From contig JAIVEN010000028.1 in the NCBI GenBank assembly GCA_026686845.1, forward strand, positions 3,115,001 to 3,179,000: a stretch of 64,000 nucleotides of DNA, read 5' to 3'. Made by a program: the position numbers and the translations under genes. Positions 1 through 10,464 of the stretch are shown in pieces. Under the pieces are notes generated by a model that saw nothing but the letters and a program-made list of their open reading frames with translations, ran no database searches and had not been told where the DNA came from. The DNA is from Adenanthera pavonina (Eukaryota; Streptophyta; Magnoliopsida; Fabales; Fabaceae). How positions within the stretch are numbered: position 1 is the stretch's first letter; the number at the start of each line of letters is the position of its first letter.

Positions 1-560
1 GTAAAGTAACTCATATATTGAATAATAAAAAAACTTATAGGATATGTTTTATGCTCCATTTAGTCCTAAATATAGATTTTTTGTTTTAATCTAAAATATA
101 AAACTCTTTTCAAAATATAATTGAATATTTATTATGTATTTTCAAAATTTAAATAATCATATTTAATTTATCCCAAACAGAAAAAAAATTAAATAAAAAT
201 AATTTTTTAAAAAAATATTATTATTATTTTTAAAATTAATATAATTAACTAACTCTAACTCTAATATTTAATTGGTATAATTTGATTACAGGTTTTATAT
301 TGAAGTTGCATCCTTTCTCTCAATATCTTTTTTCATAGACAATTTCTGCCATCCATTTGATTTAAATGGTGAAAGATGGGTAAATATAACAGGAAATTAA
401 ATATAATATTCATTTAAATTATTACTATAAATATATACTGTGTCTTAATTTTAAATGTATTTTATTTATAATAATAAATATAGATTATTATATTAAATTA
501 GTTGTCCATCTATAAAGTATTTTTTTTATCATGTAATCTCAATTAATGAAAAAAATTATG
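1..560. other. AT-rich upstream region with MITE-like remnant
   Basis: No gene is visible. Bases about 60-290 resemble bases about 58530-58745 upstream of BAHD5: both have an A/T-rich block with the same order of short motifs and a shared run of AAATTAAATAAAAATAATTT. This is either an old MITE or a common ancestral upstream segment of the BAHD units. Low sequence complexity makes the match uncertain. Confidence 0.35.
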
Positions 561-561
561 T

Positions 562-893
562 GTGAAGAGGTATATGAAAAAAAAAAACAGAAGAAGAAAT
601 TCATCTCCTTTTATACTAAACAGAGCGGAGTATATAGAAACAGCAGTGCCATATTCCATATTCCATATTCCAACCAATACTAAATCGTTTCATCACATTT
701 GCAGAGATATGCTGTCTTTTCCTATCTTTACCGATCACTGCTCGATTTCCAATTTGGGTAGTCTGCAATGCTTGTCCTCGAGATCAATGCCTAATCTCTT
801 CCCCCAGTTAGATCCAATAAAACCCGTATTAATGTTGGCCCTTATGAAGGGGTGGGTCAAAGTAAGTCTTTTTATGAGGTCCTGACTTCCGAT
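562..893 (+). other. Upstream segment shared by BAHD units
   Basis: This non-coding stretch is a duplicated part of the BAHD unit rather than a gene. Its first part, with the motif GATATGCTGTCTTTT near 705, recurs at about 15950-16050. Its end, with TTAATGTTGGCCCT near 829-842, recurs near 16695 and near 40812. A 107-codon reading frame crosses it but has no recognisable protein and is not kept open in the other copies. It lies 0.7-1 kb before the BAHD1 start and may hold ancestral promoter DNA, which is inference. Confidence 0.55.
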
Positions 894-895
894 TT

Positions 896-1402
896 CAGGG
901 CCGGTTTAGTTTCAGGGAGTTAGAATGGGTTTTGATAGAATTAATTTTGTATTGTAGTAATGATAAAAATTAGTTTTGAACGTGTTTATATTTGGATGAT
1001 TTATTTAAAATTTAGTTTTAATAAAACTCATAATTTTTTTTAAAATTGATCTTAAACTCTATTCTATGATTAATTTAATTTACTTGAACTAAAATTTAAT
1101 CTGTATTTATTTAATTAAGAATATAATATATCTGATATAATATTTTTTTATAAAAACTAAAATTTAATCTGTATTTATTTAATTAAGAACATAAGATATT
1201 TGATATAATATTTTCTTATAAGTTATGATATATAAAAATTAAAATTTTAAAAAAATATTTTAATCAATAAATAAAAAAAATTATAAAAATTTTATTGTGA
1301 AATTTAAAATGAAAAAAATAAAAATCAAACAAACATATCCAAAACTCTATCAAACTTATTTTTATCCCAAATCACTTTTGTAACTGGGTCGAAACAGAGC
1401 CT
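896..1402. mobile_element. Tourist-like MITE inserted upstream of BAHD1
   Basis: The paralogous region upstream of BAHD3 (about 40870-40885) runs straight through where this roughly 505-bp AT-rich block sits, so the insertion is seen against an empty site. The ends are imperfect inverted repeats, GGGCCGGTTTAG on the left and AAACAGAGCC on the right. The right flank is TTA and the left flank is TCA, consistent with a TTA target duplication that has one substitution. These features suit the PIF/Harbinger (Tourist) group. There is no coding capacity. Confidence 0.6.
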
Positions 1403-1624
1403 TAATATGAGTGAAAAGTAATTATTCTGTTTCACCACAACTTGGACGATCCAATTAATGCACGTTGTAGACACTTCAGTGTCTCTTTCACCGTCCACGT
1501 TTTTCCCGGTCATTCACTCATTTCTCCACTATTCAACCAATGGTATATGTTATCTTCTCTAGCTTCCCCTCATCTTGTTGTAGATATTAAGCGATTGCCA
1601 GAGAAACACCACCCACACGATCCC

Positions 1625-3052
1625 ATGGAAGCCATCCGAGTGATCTCCACAAATACCGTTCAAGCACGAAGCCACGTAAACAATGGTGACGCACCTGAAC
1701 AAATCGACCTGAATCCATGGGATCTTCAGTATCTAGCACTTGGGTATGGTCAAAAGGGACTTCTTTATCGCCAACCCACCTCATCATCATCTTCATCGTC
1801 CTCAAAAGATACAGAGACAGTGGTCCAGCAGCTAAAGGACTCACTTTCTTCCACCCTCGACTTTTTCCCTCCCCTCGCCGGCCGTCTTGCTATTGTCCCC
1901 CATGACGATGACGGCACCTCCTCTGTCTTCATCACTTGCAACAATGCCGGTGCAAGCTTTGTTCATGCCATTGCAGAGCACATTACAATTTCCGACATTC
2001 TGGAACCCACTTATGTTCCTCGTATTCTTGAATCCTTGTTCCCACTCAGCAAATCCAGGAACTTCGAAGGGACTCAGATACCATTAATGGCGGTTCAAGT
2101 CACAGAGCTAGTGGACGGCATCTTCATCACTTGCTCGAAGAACCATTGTCTTGTTGATGTCAAGCCAGCTTGGAATTTTTGGAACACATGGGCAGAGATC
2201 TCCCGAAATGGTTTAAAGCACATAGGGGCGGATTCAAAGATTGCTACATTTGAACGATGGTTTCCTCATGGTAACATTGAACGCCCCATACGAATCCCAT
2301 TCAAAGACATAATGGAGAATTATCACAAGGACTCTGCTAATTCGCTTCAGCCACCCCCATTCACTAGGAGGATCTTCCACTTTAAAAGGGAAAAAATTGC
2401 TGAACTCAAAGCAAAAGCTAACTCAGAGGTAGAGGACGGTGTTGGCTGCAACAAAATCTCCTCCCTTCAAGCTGTTCTCAGCCATGTTTGGAGATCTGTG
2501 ATCAGAAACCAACATCTTGATCCAGAAGAAGAAGTCACTTACAGAATCCTCGTAGCTGCTGGACCCAGAATTTCTGACCCGCCAATACCGGACAACTATT
2601 TTGGAATCACTGTGCAATTTACTCATGTGACGATGAATGTAAGGGACCTGGTGAGAGATGGAGGACATGGGAAGTTTGCTTTGGAGATGAACAAGGCCAT
2701 CTCCTCGTACACGGAAGAGCAGATCAAGAGGGACTTTGAAGCATGGGTGCGAAATCCAGTGATGCGTTCACAGCGTGGCAGAATTGGGAGGTTTATGACA
2801 ACCAGCAGCTCCCCGAGAACCAACTTTTACGACATTGACTTTGGTTGGGGAAAACCGGTGGCGGTTCGTATGGGCCCCGGCAATACAAGGATATGGAAGC
2901 TGGCGGCGGATGCCGGGGCGGAAGAAGGTAGCTTCGACATTGAATTGTGCATGTGCTGTGAGTTATTGGAAGCCATGGGAAGGGACCCTGAGTTCATGCA
3001 GATGGTGTCGCCACCGCCGCTGCCGCTGCCGCCGATGGGGTTATCCACTTAA
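1625..3052 (+). CDS. BAHD acyltransferase, At3g50280/EPS1-like clade (BAHD1)
   Basis: This is an intact single-exon gene of 475 residues, the usual BAHD length. BAHD enzymes are cytosolic and move an acyl group from acyl-CoA to an alcohol or amine. The N terminus (IRVIST, then DLNPWDLQ and QKGLL) is typical of the clade annotated as At3g50280-like or EPS1-like. The motif PPLAGRL lies near residue 85. The catalytic HXXXD is H174-C-L-V-D178, but the usual glycine after Asp is Val. DFGWG is at 405-409. The start at 1625 matches the ATG of BAHD4 and BAHD5; an in-frame ATG at 1547 would add 26 residues that are not conserved. BAHD3 is almost identical over its first 317 residues. A serine run near residue 52 is encoded by a TCA/TCT microsatellite. 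The substrate is unknown. Arabidopsis EPS1 itself is a lyase in salicylic acid synthesis, but a retained catalytic His argues for ordinary acyltransferase chemistry here. Confidence 0.93.
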   Translation: MEAIRVISTNTVQARSHVNNGDAPEQIDLNPWDLQYLALGYGQKGLLYRQPTSSSSSSSSKDTETVVQQLKDSLSSTLDFFPPLAGRLAIVPHDDDGTSSVFITCNNAGASFVHAIAEHITISDILEPTYVPRILESLFPLSKSRNFEGTQIPLMAVQVTELVDGIFITCSKNHCLVDVKPAWNFWNTWAEISRNGLKHIGADSKIATFERWFPHGNIERPIRIPFKDIMENYHKDSANSLQPPPFTRRIFHFKREKIAELKAKANSEVEDGVGCNKISSLQAVLSHVWRSVIRNQHLDPEEEVTYRILVAAGPRISDPPIPDNYFGITVQFTHVTMNVRDLVRDGGHGKFALEMNKAISSYTEEQIKRDFEAWVRNPVMRSQRGRIGRFMTTSSSPRTNFYDIDFGWGKPVAVRMGPGNTRIWKLAADAGAEEGSFDIELCMCCELLEAMGRDPEFMQMVSPPPLPLPPMGLST

Positions 3053-3699
3053 ATAGGAGATGCTCAACTTTGATAGAGGGAGAGCTTGAAGGATGGTTTC
3101 ATATGTGGTTTCTTGTTTTAGTTCGCAAGTGTGCCTCGAGCATCTTTATTTTACATAGTTGCATTTCTTATTTTGTGCGTGTAATGTGTATCTGTGCTAT
3201 TGTGTTTTGAAGCAAAATTTGTTTTCGTGTTTTATATTACACACATATATATATAAGTTATGTTATTGTGCCCAATAGTAAACTAATTAACAAGCCTTCC
3301 CATATTAAAATTCGAATCCGATTATTAACAGACACAACTTGGTATAATGTGTTTCTTTCGTAAATTTTATCAGTAAGATACTTGTTTACTGTTTTGTACG
3401 TAAGATTGACTAAGTTTACATATATATATATATATATATTTTTTAAAAAATTTTGTCTTAGTCATTAAGAGAAGGAATAAATGAAAGTGGAGCCACACAT
3501 ACGTATGGCATTCGTAGATAAGTACAGAGAAGATAAAGTATATCGATTTGACTTGTGATTCTAATTCACTTGTGGGTCTTGTTTTTGTTCTCAAGTGTGT
3601 GCATTGAAAAATGCAAATATATATTTTACGGAGGTTCGTTATATGTTGTCTGTAGTACTGTGATTTGAATGACAATATAAGAGTTGGTTGATAGTGTCC
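3053..3699. other. 3' flank of BAHD1, duplicated after BAHD3
   Basis: This is the untranslated and downstream DNA of BAHD1. It matches 48884-49500 after BAHD3 almost base for base, including the segment CGTATGGCATTCGTAGATAAG. An (AT)n run at about 3420-3440 is shorter in the other copy. AATAAATG near 3477 could act as a poly(A) signal, but no single site is decisive. Confidence 0.7.
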
Positions 3700-4050
3700 T
3701 CAATTTTATTTTTCTTAAAACTATTTTGAGCAACTGTTTTTCATAACAAGTTTGGAAAATAAAAAAAATAAATTTTTTTTAAATAATTGTTACTAAAATC
3801 ATAATTAATAAATATTAAATAAATTATTCAAAATTTATAATTTTATCGTTAATAAGGTGGGTATTTTTTATTTTTTTTATATTTTTAGAATAAAAACTGT
3901 AAAACATTTTAAAAATGTTTTGAATTTTCTGTTTTTTTATTTTTCTATTTTTCATAACAGTTTATAAAAAATAAGTTTATTAAATAAATTTTTATTTTTT
4001 ATTTTTAAAAATAAAAAAATTATTCTTAAAAACATGAATCAAACACGCCG
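3700..4050. mobile_element. MITE family B, copy 1
   Basis: This block of about 350 bp is missing from the paralogous flank after BAHD3 (about 49490-49550), so it is a true insertion. Similar copies lie at about 16925-17305 and 20330-20700 (opposite orientation) and 20835-21190 (same orientation). The shared signs are ends with alternating T-runs and ACTATTTT/AAAACAG blocks, and a centre containing AAATTTATAATTTTA followed by GAGGTGGGTATTTTT-like sequence. It is non-coding. The superfamily is unclear, perhaps hAT-like. Confidence 0.65.
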
Positions 4051-5039
4051 ATATATTTGCAAAACTGAGCCTAAAGTACTATCATGCGATCCCATAATAA
4101 ATTTTCAAACCAATTATTTAACCGGTAGTTCCCCCAGAACAAAAAAGAAAAACCCGGTTAAATATATTTTAAAAAATATTTATAACTTATAAATAGTATG
4201 ATTATATTAAAAGTTTTACATTTGGATTCACTCTATATTTTCTTTTCATACATCTCTATATATAACTTTATCCATTAATTACAATCAAATGATTGAAAAA
4301 TAATCTATAAATAAATATACATTTGATTTAATGATATATATTTATTATTATGAGTAAAATACTTTAAAAAAATAAGACTAGAATGTTTATTTATAGTAAT
4401 AATTAAATGAATAATATATTTGGTATAATCTCATAAAAAAGTAAGACTAGAATATTCAATTTTGACATTCCATTTATATTCCTTAAAGCGCTTTTTTTTT
4501 TCTTTTAAATTTTTTTAATGGAAAAATGTTACAGGGACGGTCTTCCTCCAATTGTCGACTCCTGCTACGAGTTTGAATTATAAAGTTGATATGTGCATTG
4601 GGCTTTCCTTGGGCCTTCATCAAGACAATTTTAGAACTTTGTACGCTTCCTTCTTGGGCTTTTCTCAGAATAAATGGGTCCATTTGACATTTTTGGTAAA
4701 TTAACATCTGTTTGGGGTCAATCAATGCTTTCTTTTAACTTGATAAAAGACCGAAAAATCTGTCTCACCTTGACCAACTTGCCTACCGAACCTGCCATTT
4801 AGGTCCATCACTATCACAATTGTTAGCCCATTTTATTTTTGGTACGCATGTAATAATATTATTAGTATGGCTTCATTACCGCTTTATTTGTATATGCTCA
4901 GTTTTGTGATGCTATATGTTTTGCCATACAATTACAAAACCCTTTGGTATATTTCATTTATCCACTGTTTTTTGTTGCATGGGGTTGTGAGGAGGATTGA
5001 TAGAGAGACTCTTGAGTTTTATAAGAAACAGTGACCCGG
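4051..5039. other. Intergenic DNA between BAHD1 and BAHD2
   Basis: Bases 4051-4125 continue the BAHD1 3' flank (ATCCCATAATAAATTTTCAA recurs near 49565). The remainder is AT-rich and then mixed-composition sequence in which no gene, RNA or repeat is recognised. Confidence 0.5.
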
Positions 5040-5515
5040 CAGACTCGCTTTCTTCCACCCTTGACTTCTTCCCACCCCTCGCTGGCTGTCTTTCCATCAC
5101 CTGCCATGGCAATGATGACACATTCCTTGTCTTTATCACTTGCAACAACACAGGAGCAAGCTTTGTCCTTGCCATTGCAGAAAACACTACAATTGCCAAC
5201 ATCCTTGAACCCACTTTTGTTCCTCCAATTGTTTCACTCTTTCTTACCATGGACTCGGCAAATCCAAAATTTCGAAGGAACTCAATTCCCATTTGTGGCA
5301 GTTCAAGTCAAAGAGCTTGTGGACGGCATCTTCACCGCTTGCTTGAAGAACCATTGCATTCTTGACACGAAGTCGACTTGGAATTTTCAAAATACATAAC
5401 TCAAACTGGTTTAAACCCCGTAGGATAAAATTTCACGCTCACTTCTTTCGAACGATGGTTTTCTCGTGGTAATATTGAACATCCCTTACAAATCCTATTC
5501 AAAGAAATAGTAATA
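5040..5515 (+). pseudogene. BAHD acyltransferase fragment (BAHD2)
   Basis: This is the middle of a BAHD gene, matching roughly residues 75-235 of BAHD1. It opens with LSSTLDFFPPLAG, then shows FITCNN and the motif H-C-I-L-D-T in place of HXXXDG. The reading frame shifts between about 5230 and 5260, and a stop at 5397-5399 falls where the other copies have the codon after N-T. Both ends are missing: the N-terminal 75 codons are absent, and the 3' half is cut at about 5515 by a LINE. The internal sequence is closer to BAHD5 (AENTTIA-type block) than to BAHD1. It cannot encode an enzyme. Confidence 0.85.
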
Positions 5516-8310
5516 GCACATGAAGCTTTTATTGAAGGAAGGATGATCTATGATAACTTAATAATAGCACATGAAGCTTTTCATCACCTGAAAAATAAGA
5601 AGAAAGGTAACAAGGTTGAATTGGCTTTAAAAGTTGATTTAAGTAAAGCTTATGATAGGATGGAATGGAAGTTCTTGAAGAAGGTTATGTTAAGGATGGG
5701 ACTTTGTTTTAAATGGGTTAGTTGGATTATGAGTTGTGTTTCCTCCATTGAGTTCAATTTGCAGGTGTCTGGGAGGGATGTTTCAAGAATTCAGCCTAGT
5801 AGAAGGGTAAGACAAGTTGATCCTTTGTCACCTTACTTATTTTTGTGGCTGAAGTTTTATCTAATATGGTGCAATATCATATATTTTCGGGTGATTTGAA
5901 GGGTATTAGGTCGTCAAGAGGGGGTCCTATTTTATCCCATTGTTTCTTTGCAGATAATGCCTTGTTTTTTTGTCAAAGTTGATTCCTCAAATTGCAAGGT
6001 GTTGAAGAAAATTCTTGAGATGTTCTATGGTGCATCAGGTTAGGAAATGAACTTGGACAAATCCTGTATTTTTTTCTCTGCTAACTGCTAATGCTGACGA
6101 CATGATGAAAGATGAAATTATTTAAGTCTACCTGTGCTTTGAGGTAGATCTAAAGCTACTGCTCTTGCTTTTGTGAGAAGCAAAATTGGCTAGAAGATTC
6201 AGGGATGGAAAGAGAAGCTCTTAACATTTGCAGGGAAGAAGGCACTTATCAAAGTAGTAGCTAATTCTACACTTGTATTTTCTATGGCTTATGATATGGA
6301 CCCTATAAGGAACTTGTCTCAAGAATCCAAAAAATACAAACGATAGTAACACGAAAGCTTAACTCAAATGAGTTAATTGAACAAGAACCCAATGAGAATC
6401 TGTCCTGGAGAATTCTAATTATTGGAGATACTACAAGAGTATATTACTCTCTTAATAAGTCAAGTGTATTATAAAAAGAATACAAAGAACTAATGAAGAA
6501 CTCACAAATAAAACATATTCTGAATTGATTGATCTAACATAAAATGTTATAATGAATGGTCTTAAATAGAGAAGTATAATATTAATTCCTACCATGACTC
6601 CTAACCGAAATAAATAAAGATAGGTTTTATCTAATTGAATTTAAAATAAATTAAATTAATTCTAATCTTATGATTATTCTCTTGGAAATACAAATAGGAA
6701 ATTATAAATTATTTATCCTAATCCTAATAAATTAAAAAAGATAAAGCTAAATAAATAAAATTATTAAATCTAAAAATTAAAATAAAATTTAATATTATCC
6801 TAAAACTAGTTCTAGGTGGTTTGACCACTTCTTCTAGCTGAATCTCTTCTAGATCATGGGTTTGGATCAGAATTATAATCCTTTTCTATGTTATATGTGT
6901 AGATGACTCTTCTTCACGAATTTTGAGCTCTTCATCTTGTAAGTCTTTAATCAAACCTCATAGAACTTCCTTCATGGTCCTAAATTTTACTCTAATTATT
7001 AACTTTTCCAAAACTAAGGCCTTCATTTAAGATAAATCATGTAATATATTAAAAGATCTTTCTAGGTTCACATCAGCTTGTTTTGCATATCTTAAGAAAT
7101 TTTGTGTTGGAATTAGATAATCTCATTTCTAATTTGTGGTGGGAAAATAAGGAGGAACATGTCCATAAGATTCATTGGAAAAGATGGAGTTTGATGGTTA
7201 AATCAAAGAAGGAAGAGGGCTTGGGATTCAGGAATTTTCAGGACTTTAATAAAGTTTTACTTGAAAAAACGGCTTGGAGACTTTTGTAGAAGTCGCAGGA
7301 TTTGTCGTGTCAAATATTAAAGGGAATATATTTTCCAAATAGTAGTTTTATGAAAGCAAGAAGGGGTCATAAAGCATCATGGTGTTGGTCGAGTCTGTTA
7401 TTGGGAAGAGAACCATTACATTGGTGGAATATTGGTAATGGAGAAAATGTGAGGGTGTGGAGTGATAGATGGATTCAAGGAATAGAGAAGGGTAGATTAA
7501 AAGATAATTTGCTTTCTGATGAATTGTGATCTTATACTGTAGCTGATTTGATTTCGAACGGTGTTTGGAATTTGAGGAGAATTGAGGATGTAGTAACTGA
7601 GGAAAAGAAAAAGGCAATTCTAAAGATGATTAGAGGGATAAGTTGGTATGGAATTGTACCTCAAATGGAGGATACACTGTAGTTTGGTTATCATGTGGCG
7701 TAATAATGTGACAAAGGTGGATATGCAACCTAGTTCATCCCATCAAGTGCCGGATAAGTTGTGGGAATGCATATAGGGTTTAAAAGTTCCTCCTAAAATA
7801 AAGCATTTCATGTGGTGCATGCTAATTGATGCTTTGGCTCCTAAAAAGGCTTTATTTTGGAGGAAATGTGCCTCTACTCCTTTATATCCTGTTTGCAGTA
7901 TGGAAGATGAGTCAATTGAGCATTTGATTTTATTTTGTCCCTGGGCTAATCGTTGCTGGTTTGGTTGTTCTTTGAATTTGCAGGTGAGTAGGAACCAAGT
8001 TTGCAGAATTGAGACTTGGTGTGAAGAAATGTTGATTGACAATTCTAAGCTTGATGATAGTAGAAAAGCTTTGTTGGCAGCCTTGTGTTGGGGAATTTTA
8101 AAAGAGAGATGTGAATTAGTTTTTAATTGAGTGTGTTAACGTAGAGAAGGTGATTAATCAAACTCGAAAAATTGTGTTGGAATATGACCAAGCAAATAAA
8201 TCGGATAAACATAGTTGGGCTTACAATGTGTCTCCCGCCAAGATATTCGATGTGATTAAACATTTTTCATGTACACTTCGTCGGGAAAAATGACATTCAA
8301 AGACACACAA
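5516..8310 (+). mobile_element. 5'-truncated, degenerate LINE (non-LTR retrotransposon)
   Basis: Homology to plant LINE pol begins inside the reverse transcriptase, so the element is 5' truncated, as is usual. Visible parts in order are the RT block with KVDLSKAYDRMEW near 5629-5668, a damaged FADD box reading FADN near 5948, a segment with ISNLWW near 7125, and the zinc-binding zf-RVT domain (IKHFMW near 7797, then CSMEDESIEHLILFC near 7896-7941). Many stops and frameshifts break the frame. Removing the nested solo LTR at 6292-7075 leaves about 2.0 kb. The element interrupts BAHD2. No clear target duplication or long poly(A) tail is seen. Confidence 0.82.
6292..7075. mobile_element. Probable solo LTR nested in the LINE
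   Basis: This 784-bp non-coding insert breaks the LINE frame between TCTATGGCTT and GTTTTGCATATC. It begins TGATATG and ends CACATCA, an imperfect 7-bp inverted repeat with the TG...CA ends of an LTR. The flanks are GCTTA and GCTTG, a 5-bp target duplication with one mismatch. No internal retrotransposon domains are present, so a solo LTR is the simplest reading. Its family is not recognised. Confidence 0.68.
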
Positions 8311-8817
8311 GAAAAAAATAATGATATTTCAAAGTCTTACAAAAAATCCTAGTTATAAGAAAATTAATTCCTTGAAATAAATTAAAATTATTATTCAAAA
8401 TTTTTAATTAATACTAATTCCTTTTAAAATTATAATACGGTCTTTATAATATTATAAAAATATTTTAAATTGGGAAAAAGGACCTTTTAGTCTTAAAGTT
8501 TTTCTAAATTTTTATATTGGTACTTATATTTTATTTTGATTAAATAGCTCTTTGTGATTTTATATAATTAAAAAACTCATTCTTAATATTTCAAAAACTC
8601 AATAATTTAATCTCATAATAGAAAATTTGTTTTCGTGTATTACGCAACATTTGTCTCTGAATGAATGAATGTTGTCAGCTTTTCTCCCGTTAGAAAAAAA
8701 TGTTGTCTTTATTTTTTTAATAGACATAGGCATAAAAATATAATAAAATTTTAAAAAATATTTTTTAAAATGTTTCATTTATGATTAGACATTTGATGAC
8801 ATGGATGGGGGAAAATG
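8311..8817. other. AT-rich intergenic stretch
   Basis: AT-rich DNA downstream of the LINE. No gene, RNA or clear repeat is recognised. Confidence 0.5.
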
Positions 8818-8820
8818 TAA

Positions 8821-9497
8821 GGCTATGTTTAGTTGGGGGAAAGAGAAAGGAAGGGAAGAGATTTTGCTTCTCTCCCTTTGTTTGACAATCAAATAATTTT
8901 AGGAGGGGAGGGAAAATGTTATTAAAATTTTCTCTCCTTTCCCTTCCCCTTCTGTTTTCCTCCCCTTGTATATTTTCTCTCCAAATTGGGGTAATTTAGG
9001 AAAAAAATGTGATATTATGTCCAATATGATCAAAATACCCTTCACTTTTTCATAATTCAACCACATAATATGCCGACCAGTCTTGTCGCGTCTCTTCTTG
9101 ATCTTACTCTTAAAATATGAAATATCTTAGTGACATACATGCATGAAGTCATGAACACATACAGACATATTCGTATATTAACATATACAATTATGGTTAA
9201 AACTAAAAAAAAAAAGATATATACAATCATGGTTGAGGTTGAGAAAAAAAAAGAGTATTTACTTCTTATTAAGAACTTTGTCTAATATTCAAACAAAAAA
9301 AACTCTTTTTTTAATATAAAAAGAAAATATTAACTTAAATAAACTAAGAATATAATAGTTAAATTATAATTATTTTTCCTCAATTTTCCTTCTAACCCAA
9401 ACAAGATAATATTAAAATCCTTCCATTAAAATCTCTCATTTTTCCACGAGATAAAATTAAAATATCTTCCTTTCTCTCTTTTAAACCAAACATAGGC
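8821..9497. mobile_element. Tourist/PIF-Harbinger-like non-autonomous element
   Basis: A 677-bp non-coding element. The left end GGCTATGTTTAG and the right end AAACCAAACATAGGC form an inverted repeat, and the match continues inward with GAGAAAGGAA against TTCCTTTCTC. The element is flanked on both sides by TAA (8818-8820 and 9498-9500), the 3-bp target duplication expected of PIF/Harbinger elements. Confidence 0.72.
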
Positions 9498-9512
9498 TAA
9501 AAGACCGTGTCC

Positions 9513-9515
9513 CCG

Positions 9516-9552
<37 letters not shown>

Positions 9553-9612
9553 CACATAGAACCAATGCTGTCATAAGCGAGTCTCACACACACACACACA
9601 CACACACACATA
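9513..9612. repeat. Compound (AT)n and (CA)n microsatellites
   Basis: A run of about 17 AT units (about 9518-9551) is followed, 30 bp later, by about 14 CA units (about 9584-9611). They sit just outside the Tourist-like element. They are simple repeats likely to vary in length. Confidence 0.95.
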
Positions 9613-9689
9613 AAGAAAACATATAGAACCAAGTTGTCAGAAGAGAGTCGTATATTCAATCGGATAAAACATTAGTTAAAAATTTAATA

Positions 9690-10260
9690 GTTTAATCATT
9701 GTTTAATTGAGGTGAAACCAATAATAATTAAAATAATATATTTTAAACAAATAACATAAGTTTAAAAAAATTATGATTTAATTAAAATTTTAAATTAAAT
9801 AATATTGAATTATAAATCTATTATATATCACAGACACATTATTAATAAATTTTATAACTTAATATTTAAATTTAAATAAGTTCACATTTATGACTATCAA
9901 GTTCAAATTGTTAACTAATAATCCATTATTATATTATCTATTAAGTAAATTTATAATTTTTAAAAATTATATACCATAATAATACTTAAATAATATTATA
10001 ATATAAAAATAAAATTATATATATTAAAAATAATGTCATTTTATCTTAAAACTAAAAAAATGTTGTAAGAATTTTTTTTAAAAAGTTTAAAAAGGTGACC
10101 AGTTCACAAATCAATTCAGCTGATTTAAAGCATATTCCACCGATTCTTGACTGGTTTGCACTGGTTCTTAAACCAACATGTCCTCACCTATGTTCAAATT
10201 ATACTTGGCACTAGTTCCCGATTGAACCAGTTAATTAATTCTTACAACACTGTATAAGAC
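9690..10260 (+). repeat. Repeat family C, copy 1 (direct)
   Basis: AT-rich core with GAACCAGTT/GGTTCAA-type ends. The core segment around 9835-9930 (TTAATAAATTTTATAACTTAATATT) is shared with copies at 17765-18405 and 24319-24850, and with the inverted copy at 10465-10985. It has no coding capacity. It is probably a non-autonomous DNA transposon; exact ends are not resolved. Confidence 0.55.
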
Positions 10261-10464
10261 AGATTAATAATACTTAAAAATTAAAAAAAATAAAAATAAA
10301 AAATATTATTGAATTTTTTAGAATTTAACCCCAAGATTTTCTAAAATTAGAAGTTGGTTTTTGAAATGTTTATTAAACTAGCATTGTTTCCCATGAATTG
10401 CACGAAGCCTAAACTAAAAGAAGCACTATTTTCAAACTAAATAACTTCTACACAATGTGTAAAA

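Noticed and set aside
562..885. 107-codon frame upstream of BAHD1 as a small gene
   Set aside because: It has no recognisable protein features, and the duplicated copies of this DNA at 15950 and 40805 do not keep it open.
1442..1624. Longer BAHD1 protein starting before 1625
   Set aside because: The upstream frame uses a non-ATG start, or an ATG at 1547 that is not conserved in BAHD4 or BAHD5. The clade's usual N terminus starts at 1625.
1625..3052. Calling BAHD1 an EPS1 orthologue with isochorismoyl-glutamate lyase activity
   Set aside because: The clade is similar, but the catalytic His is retained, and substrate cannot be inferred from motifs. Only a BAHD call is supported.
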